From contig NZ_CP117982.1 of NCBI RefSeq assembly GCF_030708075.1, forward strand, positions 1,348,528 to 1,412,527: a DNA stretch of 64,000 nucleotides, given 5' to 3'. Of this stretch, positions 1 to 10,119 are shown piece by piece. A model generated the notes under the pieces. It worked only from the letters and a program-made list of their open reading frames with translations. It was not told the origin of the DNA and did no database searches. The first letter of the stretch is position 1, and each line of letters opens with the position of its first letter. A program made the position numbers and the translations under genes. Source of the stretch: Candidatus Epulonipiscium viviparus (lineage in GTDB: Bacteria; Bacillota; Clostridia; Lachnospirales; Cellulosilyticaceae).

Positions 1-2083
<2,083 letters not shown>

Positions 2084-2149
2084 AATTTAAAATGGGTTTT
2101 GTGTAGTATATTCTTTTCTTCATTGTGTTCAGTTTTGAAAGTACAATAT

Positions 2150-2221
2150 TCCTCGATAGCTCAGCGGCAGAGCATTCGGCTGTTAACCGAAGGGTCGTAG
2201 GTTCGAACCCTACTCGGGGAG
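2150..2221 (+). tRNA. tRNA-Asn (GTT)
   Basis: A full cloverleaf can be drawn. The acceptor stem TCCTCGA (2150-2156) pairs with TCGGGGA (2214-2220), allowing one T-G pair. The anticodon stem-loop is TTCGG-CTGTTAA-CCGAA with anticodon GTT at 2182-2184, and the T-arm is GTAGG-TTCGAAC-CCTAC. The CCA end is not encoded. It lies about 65 nt after the 23S gene and is probably co-transcribed with it. Confidence 0.96.
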
Positions 2222-2233
2222 CTGTAAAATTTA

Positions 2234-2305
2234 GGCCCATTGGTCAAGCGGTCAAGACACCGCCCTTTCACGGCGGTAACGGGAGTTCGATTCTCCCATG
2301 GGTCA
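2234..2305 (+). tRNA. tRNA-Glu (TTC)
   Basis: The acceptor GGCCCAT pairs with ATGGGTC. The anticodon arm CCGCC-CTTTCAC-GGCGG carries anticodon TTC, and the T-arm is GGGAG-TTCGATT-CTCCC. The discriminator base is A and CCA is not encoded. It is spaced 12 nt from tRNA-Asn. Confidence 0.96.
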
Positions 2306-2364
2306 TTTTGGTAATAATTTGCTTTTAGGAAACATTTGTTCTCATTAAGTGGTTGCCAAGTTAG

Positions 2365-2435
2365 GGCGGCATAGCCAAGTGGTAAGGCAGAGGTCTGCAA
2401 CACCTTCACCACCAGTTCAAATCTGGTTGTCGCCT
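2365..2435 (+). tRNA. tRNA-Cys (GCA)
   Basis: The acceptor GGCGGCA pairs with TGTCGCC (one G-T pair). The anticodon loop CTGCAAC carries GCA, and the T-arm is ACCAG-TTCAAAT-CTGGT. The discriminator base is T, the usual identity element of tRNA-Cys. CCA is not encoded. It is the last gene of the rRNA-tRNA transcript. Confidence 0.95.
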
Positions 2436-2458
2436 TTTTATTTTTTGTAGTTAATAGG

Positions 2459-2486
2459 GAGAGGATTTTGTATCTTCTCTTTTTTA
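2459..2486 (+). terminator. Intrinsic terminator of the rRNA-tRNA operon
   Basis: Stem GAGAGGAT (2459-2466), loop TTTGT, stem ATCTTCTC (2472-2479, one G-T pair), followed by six T. It sits 23 nt after tRNA-Cys. Confidence 0.75.
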
Positions 2487-2540
2487 TTGCAGAAAAAAGT
2501 AAAAAGAATGAGAAAAATAACTTTTACATATATAAAAAAG

Positions 2541-2570
2541 TGGACAGGAATATGTAACCTGTGTTATGAT
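2541..2570 (+). promoter_or_regulatory. Possible promoter for the RibD/DHFR-like gene
   Basis: TGGACA (2541-2546) and TATGAT (2565-2570) are separated by 18 nt, a reasonable sigma-A pair about 175 nt upstream of the next gene. The remaining AT-rich stretch from 2487 to 2744 holds no reading frame, RNA or clear leader structure that I can see. Confidence 0.4.
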
Positions 2571-2744
2571 AGATAATGACTACATTACTAAGGAAGTAGC
2601 TATTTAAATTATATGTTCTATTTTGAAGAATTTTTATTGAATAAATTTTATGTATGTGTTTATAAAAAACATATATTTAATAATTAATGTAAATTAATAA
2701 AATAAAATTCTTATATCATATGATTATCGAATTGGAGGAGGGAC

Positions 2745-3275
2745 ATGCCCAAGGTAATAGTATATATTGCAATGAGTTTAGATGGATATATTGCAGATGA
2801 AAATGGAGGAGTAAATTGGCTTCATGGTGATGGAAGTGATATTAAAAATATTGGTAGTTTTTTAGAATTTATAGAAACTGTAGATACTGTAATTTTAGGT
2901 TCCACAACGTATGATCAAATTGTAAATGAATTGTCACCAAAAGAATGGGCATATAAAGGTAAGCAAACGTATGTTCTTACCAATAAAGAATATAATTCGA
3001 GGGAAGAAATAATATTTACAAATCAAAATATCGGAATGTTAATTGATAATATAAAAAAGAAAAATAATAAAAATATTTGGATTTGTGGTGGAGCGAATAT
3101 TATTAGTCAATTTCATAATGAAAATTTGATAGATGAATATTGGATAACCATCATACCGATTATATTAGGAAACGGACTACGTCTTTTTAATGCAAAAAAT
3201 ATAGCAGTTAACCTAAAATTACTAGCTACTAGAAGTTATAATGGAATTGTAGATTTAAAATATAAAAAGCAATAA
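2745..3275 (+). CDS. RibD C-terminal / dihydrofolate-reductase-like protein
   Basis: This 176-residue cytoplasmic protein starts with the family signature VIVYIAMSLDGYIA, followed by GGVNWL near residue 23. It has the internal VILGSTTY segment and ends with WICGGANI and a PIILGNGLRLF stretch. These mark the RibD_C/DHFR-like fold of small NADPH-dependent reductases such as YwjB and YyaP. The physiological substrate of these proteins is generally unknown, and this is not the essential FolA. The ATG is preceded by GGAGGAGGG. The next gene, a GNAT, starts 21 nt downstream, so the two are probably co-transcribed. Both together resemble small accessory or resistance-type pairs, but no specific role can be assigned. 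Confidence 0.85.
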   Translation: MPKVIVYIAMSLDGYIADENGGVNWLHGDGSDIKNIGSFLEFIETVDTVILGSTTYDQIVNELSPKEWAYKGKQTYVLTNKEYNSREEIIFTNQNIGMLIDNIKKKNNKNIWICGGANIISQFHNENLIDEYWITIIPIILGNGLRLFNAKNIAVNLKLLATRSYNGIVDLKYKKQ

Positions 3276-3296
3276 GATTTTGAAAGGATTTTGAAA

Positions 3297-3845
3297 GTGA
3301 TTAGATTTGTAAAAGACACAGATATTGAAAGAATTTATAAAATTTATAGTTATTATGTAACATATACGGGAGCGAGTCTTGAAATAGAATTACCTAGTTT
3401 GGAAGAGTTTAAAAATCGTGTGAATACCATTGCTAAAACTCATTCATATATAGTATATGAATTAGAAGGAGATATTATTGGTTTTGCGTATGCGACTAAA
3501 TTTATGGATAGAGAAGGGTATAAATATTCTGTTACAACTTCTATATATCTAGATCCGAGCTTTGTTGAACAAGGAATAGGAGAGTATTTATATAAAGCAT
3601 TACTAGCATTGCTAAAAGTACAAGGTTTTTATACTGCTTATGCTATTATTACGTCTTCTAATAAAAAAAGTATGAAATTTCATGAAAAATTAGGCTTTAC
3701 TTTAGTAGCTACAATGGAAAAAATAGGTTATAAGTTTGATGAATGGTTAGATACAGCGTATTATGTATATCCAATAAAAGACATTGAAGAACCTGCTAAA
3801 GAACTACAAGGTGTAGATACTGTTGATTTTATTAAATTTTATTAA
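3297..3845 (+). CDS. GNAT N-acetyltransferase, phosphinothricin-acetyltransferase-like
   Basis: This 182-residue GNAT protein has IRFVKDTDIERIYKIY at the N-terminus, the acetyl-CoA motif region SIYLDPSFVEQGIGEYLYKA near the middle, and a C-terminal SMKFHEKLGFTLVATMEKIG segment. The arrangement is that of the PAT/Pat-type family, whose members acetylate phosphinothricin, methionine derivatives or unknown amines. I chose GTG at 3297, because AAAGGA at 3283-3288 is 9 nt away. The TTG at 3291 would leave almost no spacing, and family members begin MIR. The substrate is unknown. It is followed by a strong terminator. Confidence 0.85.
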   Translation: MIRFVKDTDIERIYKIYSYYVTYTGASLEIELPSLEEFKNRVNTIAKTHSYIVYELEGDIIGFAYATKFMDREGYKYSVTTSIYLDPSFVEQGIGEYLYKALLALLKVQGFYTAYAIITSSNKKSMKFHEKLGFTLVATMEKIGYKFDEWLDTAYYVYPIKDIEEPAKELQGVDTVDFIKFY

Positions 3846-3847
3846 AG

Positions 3848-3887
3848 AAAAGGGTCGATACTATTAAATAGTACTTGACCCTTTTTT
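3848..3887. terminator. Bidirectional terminator between convergent genes
   Basis: Outer stem AAAAGGGTC pairs with GACCCTTTT, with an inner ACTATT/AATAGT extension, followed by T-runs on the plus strand and A-rich sequence on the other side. It separates the GNAT gene from the convergent CdtB-like gene. Confidence 0.8.
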
Positions 3888-3889
3888 GT

Positions 3890-4621
3890 TTATGAAGATT
3901 TGATATTAATAATTTTGGGATTTTGATTGCCTTGACCAATATCGATATTACTAATAATAGAAGTATTTAATGGTGCAGAATAACTAATATTGCGGCTAAA
4001 TGCAAAATCTAAAGAAACAACTTCATTACCACTTGGATTTAACGAAAGATTTTTGGAACAAACTAGATCACACTCAAACCTACCACCTCTAACACGTAAT
4101 CCACTATATGGGATTATATGGTTAAATTCATAATTAAATTCTTTATCAGAATTATAATTAATGATTTCTGAGTTAAATTCTCCAATTAAAATCCAACTAT
4201 TAATTTTTTTATTTTCTGTCCAATCTTCAAAAGTTTTAAGCATTGACTTTACGTGAGCTGTTGATTCAGAAGTATTAGTAATAGCACGCATAGTTGCGAT
4301 AGCAATATCTTCATCATACATTACAAGTACAGGGCTATCCATATTTTTAATGAGTTCTTCAAATTTAAAATCGCGTTTCAATTCTTGTTTTACCAAAATA
4401 CAGATATGACAGTGTAAATTGGTAGCAGTAGGATTAGGCTTAGTTAATATACAGATATAGTTTTCATATTCTTCTTCTAGTATAAAACCAGGATTACTAC
4501 GGCTACCTACTTCTTGAAGCATAAAAACATCAGGACTAATGTTTAGATCTTGCATTTTGGTAGTTAGGACGGAAAATTTTTCATTACCATTACCTTGCAT
4601 ATTACAACTTAGGATATACAT
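3890..4621 (-). CDS. CdtB/DNase-I-fold protein with degenerate active site
   Basis: This 243-residue protein follows the order of cytolethal distending toxin subunit B and other endonuclease/exonuclease/phosphatase (EEP) proteins. It has CNMQGNGNEKF at 6-16 (NLQG region), DVFMLQEVGS at 31-40 with the metal-binding Glu37, ATNLHCHICILVKQ at 66-79, SPVLVMYDEDIAIATMRAI at 96-114, NSWILIGEFN at 141-150, GGRFECDLV at 179-187, and VSLDFAFSRN at 202-211. Catalytic positions differ from active members: the general His (HAI/HAL) is Arg112, GDFN is GEFN, and the terminal SDH is SLD. About 30 extra residues follow. There is no signal peptide and no CdtA/CdtC neighbour. A pseudoenzyme is inferred. The membrane protein upstream on the same strand may be co-transcribed. 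Confidence 0.7.
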   Translation of the reverse strand: MYILSCNMQGNGNEKFSVLTTKMQDLNISPDVFMLQEVGSRSNPGFILEEEYENYICILTKPNPTATNLHCHICILVKQELKRDFKFEELIKNMDSPVLVMYDEDIAIATMRAITNTSESTAHVKSMLKTFEDWTENKKINSWILIGEFNSEIINYNSDKEFNYEFNHIIPYSGLRVRGGRFECDLVCSKNLSLNPSGNEVVSLDFAFSRNISYSAPLNTSIISNIDIGQGNQNPKIINIKSS

Positions 4622-4775
4622 TGTTGGAGACTCCTTTAAATAATAAATATTGAATTACTATACATTATTATGTTCAAAAATAAAAATTTTAATTATTACT
4701 TTAAAAAAAAGTTTTTATATCAAATATTGTTAATTAAACCATGAAGTTTAAATTTCTCCATGGTTGGGATATTTA

Positions 4776-5561
4776 TTAAATATTTTTGTGAATTTTTTTC
4801 ATTAATAATGGCGATGCTATTATAAAAGTAATTGCCATGACATAGAAGAAAACTAAATCAATTGAATTAAATGATGAAAAATTAAAGTACTGTTCTGTAT
4901 AAGCAAGAGATGATTGATATTGCAGTTCAATAGAAGGTTGCTGAGATGTTGAAATTAGAGACTGTTCTACTGCTGAAGTATTGTTGTTAGATATCATTAA
5001 TTGTGAAGATGTGAGATTGGAGTGTTCATTTGCTACTACAGAATTTGTGTTAAAATTTATGTTTCCAAGAGTAATAACAATATAAGCAGCAACAATAATT
5101 AATATTTTGGGTAGTACGTATTTGGTAATAACAGTAATGATTTTTTTAGCGGTTGCAATAATTTTTTCTTTATTGTATAAGGTATATGCACAGACTGAAA
5201 ACAAAATGAAATCTGGCATGACATATGCTATCTTGTGTAATGAGGCTAAGCCAGCGTAGACTTCTAATCCATGGCCAAGAACTGCTGCATCAATAATGAT
5301 GATTGGCAAAGCAATAGCAGTTTTAACAGTATACGATTTATAAGAACTGTGTGTAGATGTGAAATGAGTAAAAATAGTATTTATTTTCTCAATTATCAAT
5401 TTATGGTTAATTACGAGGTAAATTAATAGTGCCATAAATGTAAAAGTTCTAATCCATTTGGCAAATAATATACCAATAATTAATTTATCAAAAATTACGA
5501 CTAATAATCCTGCAATACCTAGTTTGATCAAAGTTGGTAAATAATTTTTTATAACTGCCAT
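4776..5561 (-). CDS. Unrecognised multi-pass membrane protein
   Basis: This 261-residue hydrophobic protein has about six predicted membrane segments, at roughly 8-28, 34-50, 80-100, 118-133, 145-165 and 232-255. A polar Ser/Asn/Gln-rich loop lies at about 178-228, probably on the extracytoplasmic side. I do not recognise a family or any catalytic motif. The ATG is well supported by AAAGGAGGG with 7-nt spacing. The CdtB-like gene follows 154 nt downstream on the same strand, with an imperfect AACCATG hairpin at about 4738-4765 between them. The two may be one unit or separately terminated. It could be a transporter, an anchor or an immunity-type protein; none can be supported. Confidence 0.7.
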   Translation of the reverse strand: MAVIKNYLPTLIKLGIAGLLVVIFDKLIIGILFAKWIRTFTFMALLIYLVINHKLIIEKINTIFTHFTSTHSSYKSYTVKTAIALPIIIIDAAVLGHGLEVYAGLASLHKIAYVMPDFILFSVCAYTLYNKEKIIATAKKIITVITKYVLPKILIIVAAYIVITLGNINFNTNSVVANEHSNLTSSQLMISNNNTSAVEQSLISTSQQPSIELQYQSSLAYTEQYFNFSSFNSIDLVFFYVMAITFIIASPLLMKKIHKNI

Positions 5562-5758
5562 GTACGTACCCTCCTTTCTTTTTTATACGATTGTATTATA
5601 TTCTGCAATTGTATGCTTTAGCACTGATTGAGCATTGATTTGGTAAAATAGATGAATTAGTATATTAATTTTAAGGAATGAATGTAATACTCTTACAGAT
5701 GAGGTTGATTTTTGCCAAATTACATGATATATTTAAAAAAAATATAAAAGGAGATTTT

Positions 5759-8155
5759 ATGAATTATAACTATAGCTTAATAGAAAAAAAATGGCGCAAA
5801 AAATGGGAGGAAAATCCTATCAACAAAAAAACACCTAGCAAAGAAAATTATTATTGTTTAGATATGTTTCCTTATCCTTCAGGAAATGGACTACATGTTG
5901 GGCATTGGAGAGGATATGTGTTATCGGATGTATGGTCTAGATATCAAATTTTGAATAATAAATATATACTGCATCCAATGGGATGGGATGCGTTTGGATT
6001 ACCAGCTGAAAATTATGCAATTGCAAAGAAGATGCATCCGGCAATAGCGACAGCAGAGAATGTGAAAAATTTCAAAAGGCAGTTAGAAGAAATTGGAGCT
6101 ATATATGATTGGGAAAAAGAGGTTAATACAACCGATCCAGAATTTTATAAATGGACACAATGGATTTTTTTAAAAATGTTTGAAAATGGGTTAGCATATG
6201 AAAAAGAAATGCCTATTAATTGGTGTCCATCTTGTAAAACAGGGCTTGCAAATGAAGAAGTTAAAGAGGGGCTTTGTGAAAGGTGTAGTAGTGTTGTGAC
6301 AAAGAAAAATCTTAGGCAGTGGATGCTGAAAATTACAGCATATGCTAGTAGACTGCTGGAAGATTTAGAAAATTTAGATTGGCCTGAAAAAGTTAAGAAA
6401 ATGCAAGCAGATTGGATTGGAAAAAGTTATGGTGCTGAAATTGACTTTGAAGTTGAAGGTCTAGATGATAAAATTAAAGTTTTTACTACTAGACCAGATA
6501 CACTTTTTGGAGCAACCTTTATGGTATTAGCACCAGAAAATGCATTGGTAAGTAAATTAGCAACTAATGATAAAAAAGAAGAAGTTGAAAAATATGTGTT
6601 TGCTAGTAGTACAAAATCTTCTATAGATAGAATGACCGACAAAGAAAAAACTGGAGTATTTTTAGGGAGATATGCTATAAATCCGCTAAACGGAAAACGA
6701 GTACCGATTTGGATTTCCGACTATGTGCTTGTAGATTATGGTACAGGTGCAATAATGTGTGTACCTGCTCATGATGCCCGTGATTTTGAATTTGCGCAAA
6801 AATTTGATCTGCCAATAACTCCTGTAATTTCAAAAGATGGAGTAGAAATAGAATTATTAGAAGCATATACAGAAGAAGGGGTTATGATAAACTCTGAACA
6901 GTTTAATGGAATGAAATCTAGTGAAGCTAAAAATGTTATTGCAGATTATCTAGAAAAAGAGAATATTGGAAAGAAAACTACAAATTATAAGTTACGTGAT
7001 TGGGTATTTTCGAGACAAAGATATTGGGGAGAGCCTATTCCAATTGTGCATTGTGATAAATGTGGTGTTGTTGGGGTTAAAGAAAGTGACCTTCCTGTAA
7101 TGTTGCCTGATGTTGAAAGTTATGAACCGACTGGAACGGGTGAATCGCCGTTAGCGGCTATAACAGAGTGGGTTAATACTACTTGTCCTAAGTGTGGAGG
7201 ACCCGCAAAACGCGAAACTAATACTATGCCTCAATGGGCAGGGTCTTCATGGTATTTTTTAAGATATACAGATCCTCATAATAAAAAAGAGCTTATTAGC
7301 AAAAAAGCAATGAAAGATTGGTTGCCTGTTGATATGTATGTTGGTGGAATTGAGCATGCAGTATTGCATTTATTATATGCAAGATTTTACACAAAATTTT
7401 TGCAAGATATTGGAGTGGTAGATTTTAAAGAACCATTTACAAGATTATTTAATCAAGGTATGGTTACTAAAAATGGTATTAAGATGAGCAAATCTAAAGG
7501 AAATGTGGTTTCTCCAGATGATTTAGTAAAAAATTATGGTTGTGATTCGCTTCGTATGTATGAATTGTTTATTGGACCTCCAGAGCTAGATAGTGAATGG
7601 GATGACAGAGGTATTGAAGGTGTTTATAGGTTCCTAAATAAAATATGGAGACTTGTGAGTACTAACAAAGAGATTAAACAAAATACTGATTTAGAAAGAG
7701 AACGCCATAAGCTTATTTATGACATTACTACACGTATGGAAGGCTTTAGTTTAAATACTGTAGTGAGTGGATTTATGGAGCATACTAATAATTTGCTAAA
7801 TCTTCAAAAGCAATTTGGCGGAGTTGATAAAAAAACTCTTGAAACCTTAGTAATTCTTCTATCTCCAATTACTCCTCATATTGCAAGTGAATTATTTGAA
7901 ATGTTGGGGCATTCTACATCTATATTTGATGAAAAGTGGCCTAAATATGATAAAAAGAAAATGGAAGATGCAGAAATCGAAATTGTTATTCAAATATCTG
8001 GAAAAATGGCAGGTAAATTGAAAGTGGCAAAAAATGAAACAGAAACAGAAATTATATCTAAGGCTAAAGAAATTGTAAAAGCAAGACTTGAAAATAAGAA
8101 TATTATGAAAGAAATTTATGTACCGGGTAGACTTATAAATATTGTTGCAAAATAA
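5759..8155 (+). CDS. leuS: Leucyl-tRNA synthetase
   Basis: Class I synthetase of 798 residues that charges tRNA-Leu in the cytoplasm. Visible landmarks are the HIGH motif as HVGH at residues 46-49, zinc-binding-type CPSC and CERC pairs near 155-180, the CP1 editing domain with TTRPDTLFGATF near 242, the second Cys-rich insert near 430-480, WAGSSWYFLRY, and KMSKS near 575. A C-terminal anticodon-binding domain follows. Length is normal. The start at 5759 is fixed by AAAGGAG eight nt upstream; a longer in-frame reading from 5678 lacks a ribosome site and is rejected. No T-box leader is visible in the 200-nt upstream region. Confidence 0.98.
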   Translation: MNYNYSLIEKKWRKKWEENPINKKTPSKENYYCLDMFPYPSGNGLHVGHWRGYVLSDVWSRYQILNNKYILHPMGWDAFGLPAENYAIAKKMHPAIATAENVKNFKRQLEEIGAIYDWEKEVNTTDPEFYKWTQWIFLKMFENGLAYEKEMPINWCPSCKTGLANEEVKEGLCERCSSVVTKKNLRQWMLKITAYASRLLEDLENLDWPEKVKKMQADWIGKSYGAEIDFEVEGLDDKIKVFTTRPDTLFGATFMVLAPENALVSKLATNDKKEEVEKYVFASSTKSSIDRMTDKEKTGVFLGRYAINPLNGKRVPIWISDYVLVDYGTGAIMCVPAHDARDFEFAQKFDLPITPVISKDGVEIELLEAYTEEGVMINSEQFNGMKSSEAKNVIADYLEKENIGKKTTNYKLRDWVFSRQRYWGEPIPIVHCDKCGVVGVKESDLPVMLPDVESYEPTGTGESPLAAITEWVNTTCPKCGGPAKRETNTMPQWAGSSWYFLRYTDPHNKKELISKKAMKDWLPVDMYVGGIEHAVLHLLYARFYTKFLQDIGVVDFKEPFTRLFNQGMVTKNGIKMSKSKGNVVSPDDLVKNYGCDSLRMYELFIGPPELDSEWDDRGIEGVYRFLNKIWRLVSTNKEIKQNTDLERERHKLIYDITTRMEGFSLNTVVSGFMEHTNNLLNLQKQFGGVDKKTLETLVILLSPITPHIASELFEMLGHSTSIFDEKWPKYDKKKMEDAEIEIVIQISGKMAGKLKVAKNETETEIISKAKEIVKARLENKNIMKEIYVPGRLINIVAK

Positions 8156-8209
8156 TAATATTTGGGGGCAATATGCCCCTTCACTATATACGAAAGGATA
8201 AATGAACAT

Positions 8210-9067
8210 ATGGTTGTTTTACAAAATAATAAGTTAACAGCGAAATTTAAACTAAAAGGTGCAGAACTTACATCTTTAGTAAATAATGAAGGAATTGAGT
8301 ATATTTGGTGTGGAGACAAAACTTATTGGGAATATCAAGCACCTATTTTATTTCCAATTGTAGGTAGAATTGTAGACGATGAATATATTTATGAAAGAAC
8401 AACATATCCGATGCCATCTCATGGTTTCGCAAGGCATCAAACATTTGACGTAATAGAGCAAACTGAAACAAGTGTAACTTTTGAGCTAAGGGCTTCTGAA
8501 GAAACGAAAAGAATCTATCCATTTGAATTTGTATTGAATATAATATATACATTAAATGAAGATACGCTAGATACTAAATATGTAGTGAAAAATATGGATA
8601 GTAAAAAAATGGCATTTAAAATTGGAGCTCATCCAGCAATTAGATGCCCATTACTAGAAAATGAGCAATTTGATGATTATAAAATCACATTTGATTCCGA
8701 AGAAAGTACCACAACATTTGGATGTTCAAAAAATGGTTATGCTGATGTAATCAAAAGATTTTTTAAAGGGACTACTATACATCTCTCTCATCAATTGTTA
8801 CATGAGAGAGTAATTATTTTTGAAGGATTAAAAAGTAGTAAAATGACGTTGCATTCGAATAAAAATAAACATGAAGTAATTTTTGATATAACAAATTTTC
8901 CATATGTAGCATTATGGTCTCCAGATGCGCCGTTTATTTGTTTTGAACCTTGGTACGGTCATGCAGACTTTGTTCATGATAGCAAAGAGTTGATAAATAA
9001 ATCGACAGCATTAAAATTAATGTCGCAGAAGCAATTTGAGTGTGTTCATAAAATAACAATTAAATAG
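8210..9067 (+). CDS. LacX-type aldose 1-epimerase family protein
   Basis: This 285-residue protein of the galactose-mutarotase-like superfamily acts on hexose anomers in the cytoplasm. The LacX-like subfamily is indicated by LKGAELTSL, QAPILFPIVGR, PSHGFARHQ, the KIGAHPAIRCPL segment and FEPWYG near the end. These hold the His and Glu residues expected of the active site. The ATG at 8210 (AAAGGAT 12 nt upstream) was chosen over a reading from 8162. It lies 54 nt after leuS and may be read through from it. A true GalM is encoded separately in the galactose operon at 25.9 kb, so this one probably has another sugar substrate. Confidence 0.87.
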   Translation: MVVLQNNKLTAKFKLKGAELTSLVNNEGIEYIWCGDKTYWEYQAPILFPIVGRIVDDEYIYERTTYPMPSHGFARHQTFDVIEQTETSVTFELRASEETKRIYPFEFVLNIIYTLNEDTLDTKYVVKNMDSKKMAFKIGAHPAIRCPLLENEQFDDYKITFDSEESTTTFGCSKNGYADVIKRFFKGTTIHLSHQLLHERVIIFEGLKSSKMTLHSNKNKHEVIFDITNFPYVALWSPDAPFICFEPWYGHADFVHDSKELINKSTALKLMSQKQFECVHKITIK

Positions 9068-9090
9068 GGTTCCAGATTTAGTAGAACCCT
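9066..9090. terminator. Hairpin between convergent genes
   Basis: AGGGTTC (9066-9072) pairs perfectly with GAACCCT (9084-9090) around an 11-nt loop. It starts at the stop codon of the epimerase gene and ends just before the stop of the convergent amidase gene. The T-run is poor, so termination strength is uncertain. Confidence 0.55.
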
Positions 9091-9096
9091 TAATAA

Positions 9097-10068
9097 TCAT
9101 AGCTTTATTGTAATAAATTCATTGTTGTATGGGAACGAAACTATTCTTGTCTCATTTTTATTTTGAGCATGTAAATTGACTTGATATACAGCTTGAGAGT
9201 TATAGGTTTTATAATAATAAATGCCACGATTTAAATCCATACAACTTGTATATTGTGTGTAGTCAATATCTCCTTGAGAAGTAATAAGAGCGCCTTTGGG
9301 AATAGATACATTGGCTAATATTTGAAAAAATGTTGCTTCGTTTATATCTACACTATTCTTTTGGGCAAATTCCCTAAATAAAGCGGCACGTACAAAGCGA
9401 GAAGGTGCAGTGAAATCTCCAGGAAGCCCCAAAAGACCAGTGCCATTACTAAGAGCATTTATGGCGGTGCCTTGGAGATTTAAAATTTGCTTTGGTATGA
9501 GATTAACATATTGACTCAAATTTATTCTTTGCCATAAAAAATCAGGTGAATTAGTCAAAACTCCATAGGGATTATCAAAAATTCTAGAATTTCCTTTAGT
9601 TTGTTCTAGGACTATGGTTTCTCCAGTTTTATCAGTAATTATAAAATGAAGAGGTGAATTAGGAAAACTTTCATCAAGTTGTGTGTCTACTAAGTTAATA
9701 TTTGTGAGAGATGTTCTTGCCTCTTGAATAGTTTTAAAGTTACTTAGAAGCCATAATGGAAAGTTAAAAATATCTACGTTATTTTTGTTGGGGAGATTTT
9801 TTTTTGAATATACAGCATATTTGGGAAAATTGAGTCCAGCAACTCCAAGCCCTTCTTCATTAAAAGCATCTGCAAAGAGTGGAAATCCATTAAATTTTGT
9901 TGCCATTCCCAAAATTGCATATTTGGGCTCTGCCACAAGAGGAGGTTTATTAAATCTAAAATTTCTGGGAACAAAAATGATTTCTTGATTAAAAGAATAT
10001 TCAAGATCGAGTGTTCTACCAAATAAATAAGTATCTTGGCTAGTCTTTAAAGTAATAGCAGTGCACAT
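9097..10068 (-). CDS. Choloylglycine hydrolase family protein (bile salt hydrolase / penicillin V acylase type)
   Basis: This 323-residue Ntn hydrolase cleaves linear amides, typically glycine- or taurine-conjugated bile acids or penicillin V. The N-terminus is MCT, so Cys2 becomes the nucleophile after Met removal. FGRTLDLE supplies the expected Arg and Asp, AGLNFPKYAVYS the Asn of the oxyanion site, LTNSPDFLWQR the second Asn, and PSRFVRAALF the Arg. The run from NEEGLGVAGLNFP onward is strongly bile-salt-hydrolase-like. There is no signal peptide, so it is cytoplasmic as in gut lactobacilli and clostridia. The start has AAAGGAGGG upstream. Which substrate it prefers cannot be told from sequence. 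It suggests contact with bile. Confidence 0.88.
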   Translation of the reverse strand: MCTAITLKTSQDTYLFGRTLDLEYSFNQEIIFVPRNFRFNKPPLVAEPKYAILGMATKFNGFPLFADAFNEEGLGVAGLNFPKYAVYSKKNLPNKNNVDIFNFPLWLLSNFKTIQEARTSLTNINLVDTQLDESFPNSPLHFIITDKTGETIVLEQTKGNSRIFDNPYGVLTNSPDFLWQRINLSQYVNLIPKQILNLQGTAINALSNGTGLLGLPGDFTAPSRFVRAALFREFAQKNSVDINEATFFQILANVSIPKGALITSQGDIDYTQYTSCMDLNRGIYYYKTYNSQAVYQVNLHAQNKNETRIVSFPYNNEFITIKL

Positions 10069-10119
10069 ATCAGATACCCTCCTTTAAAATTAAATTTATA
10101 GTTATTATTCCCAAAGTTA

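Noticed and set aside
2125-2412. Open frames of 67 and 83 codons across the tRNA genes
   Set aside because: They are read through three well-folded tRNA genes and have no coding features.
3297-4621. Complete cytolethal distending toxin locus
   Set aside because: Only a CdtB-like gene is present; neighbours are a GNAT and a membrane protein, with no ricin-type CdtA or CdtC and no signal peptide.
5562-5758. Possible T-box leader before leuS
   Set aside because: No AGGGTGG-type T-box sequence, specifier loop or terminator/antiterminator pair could be found.
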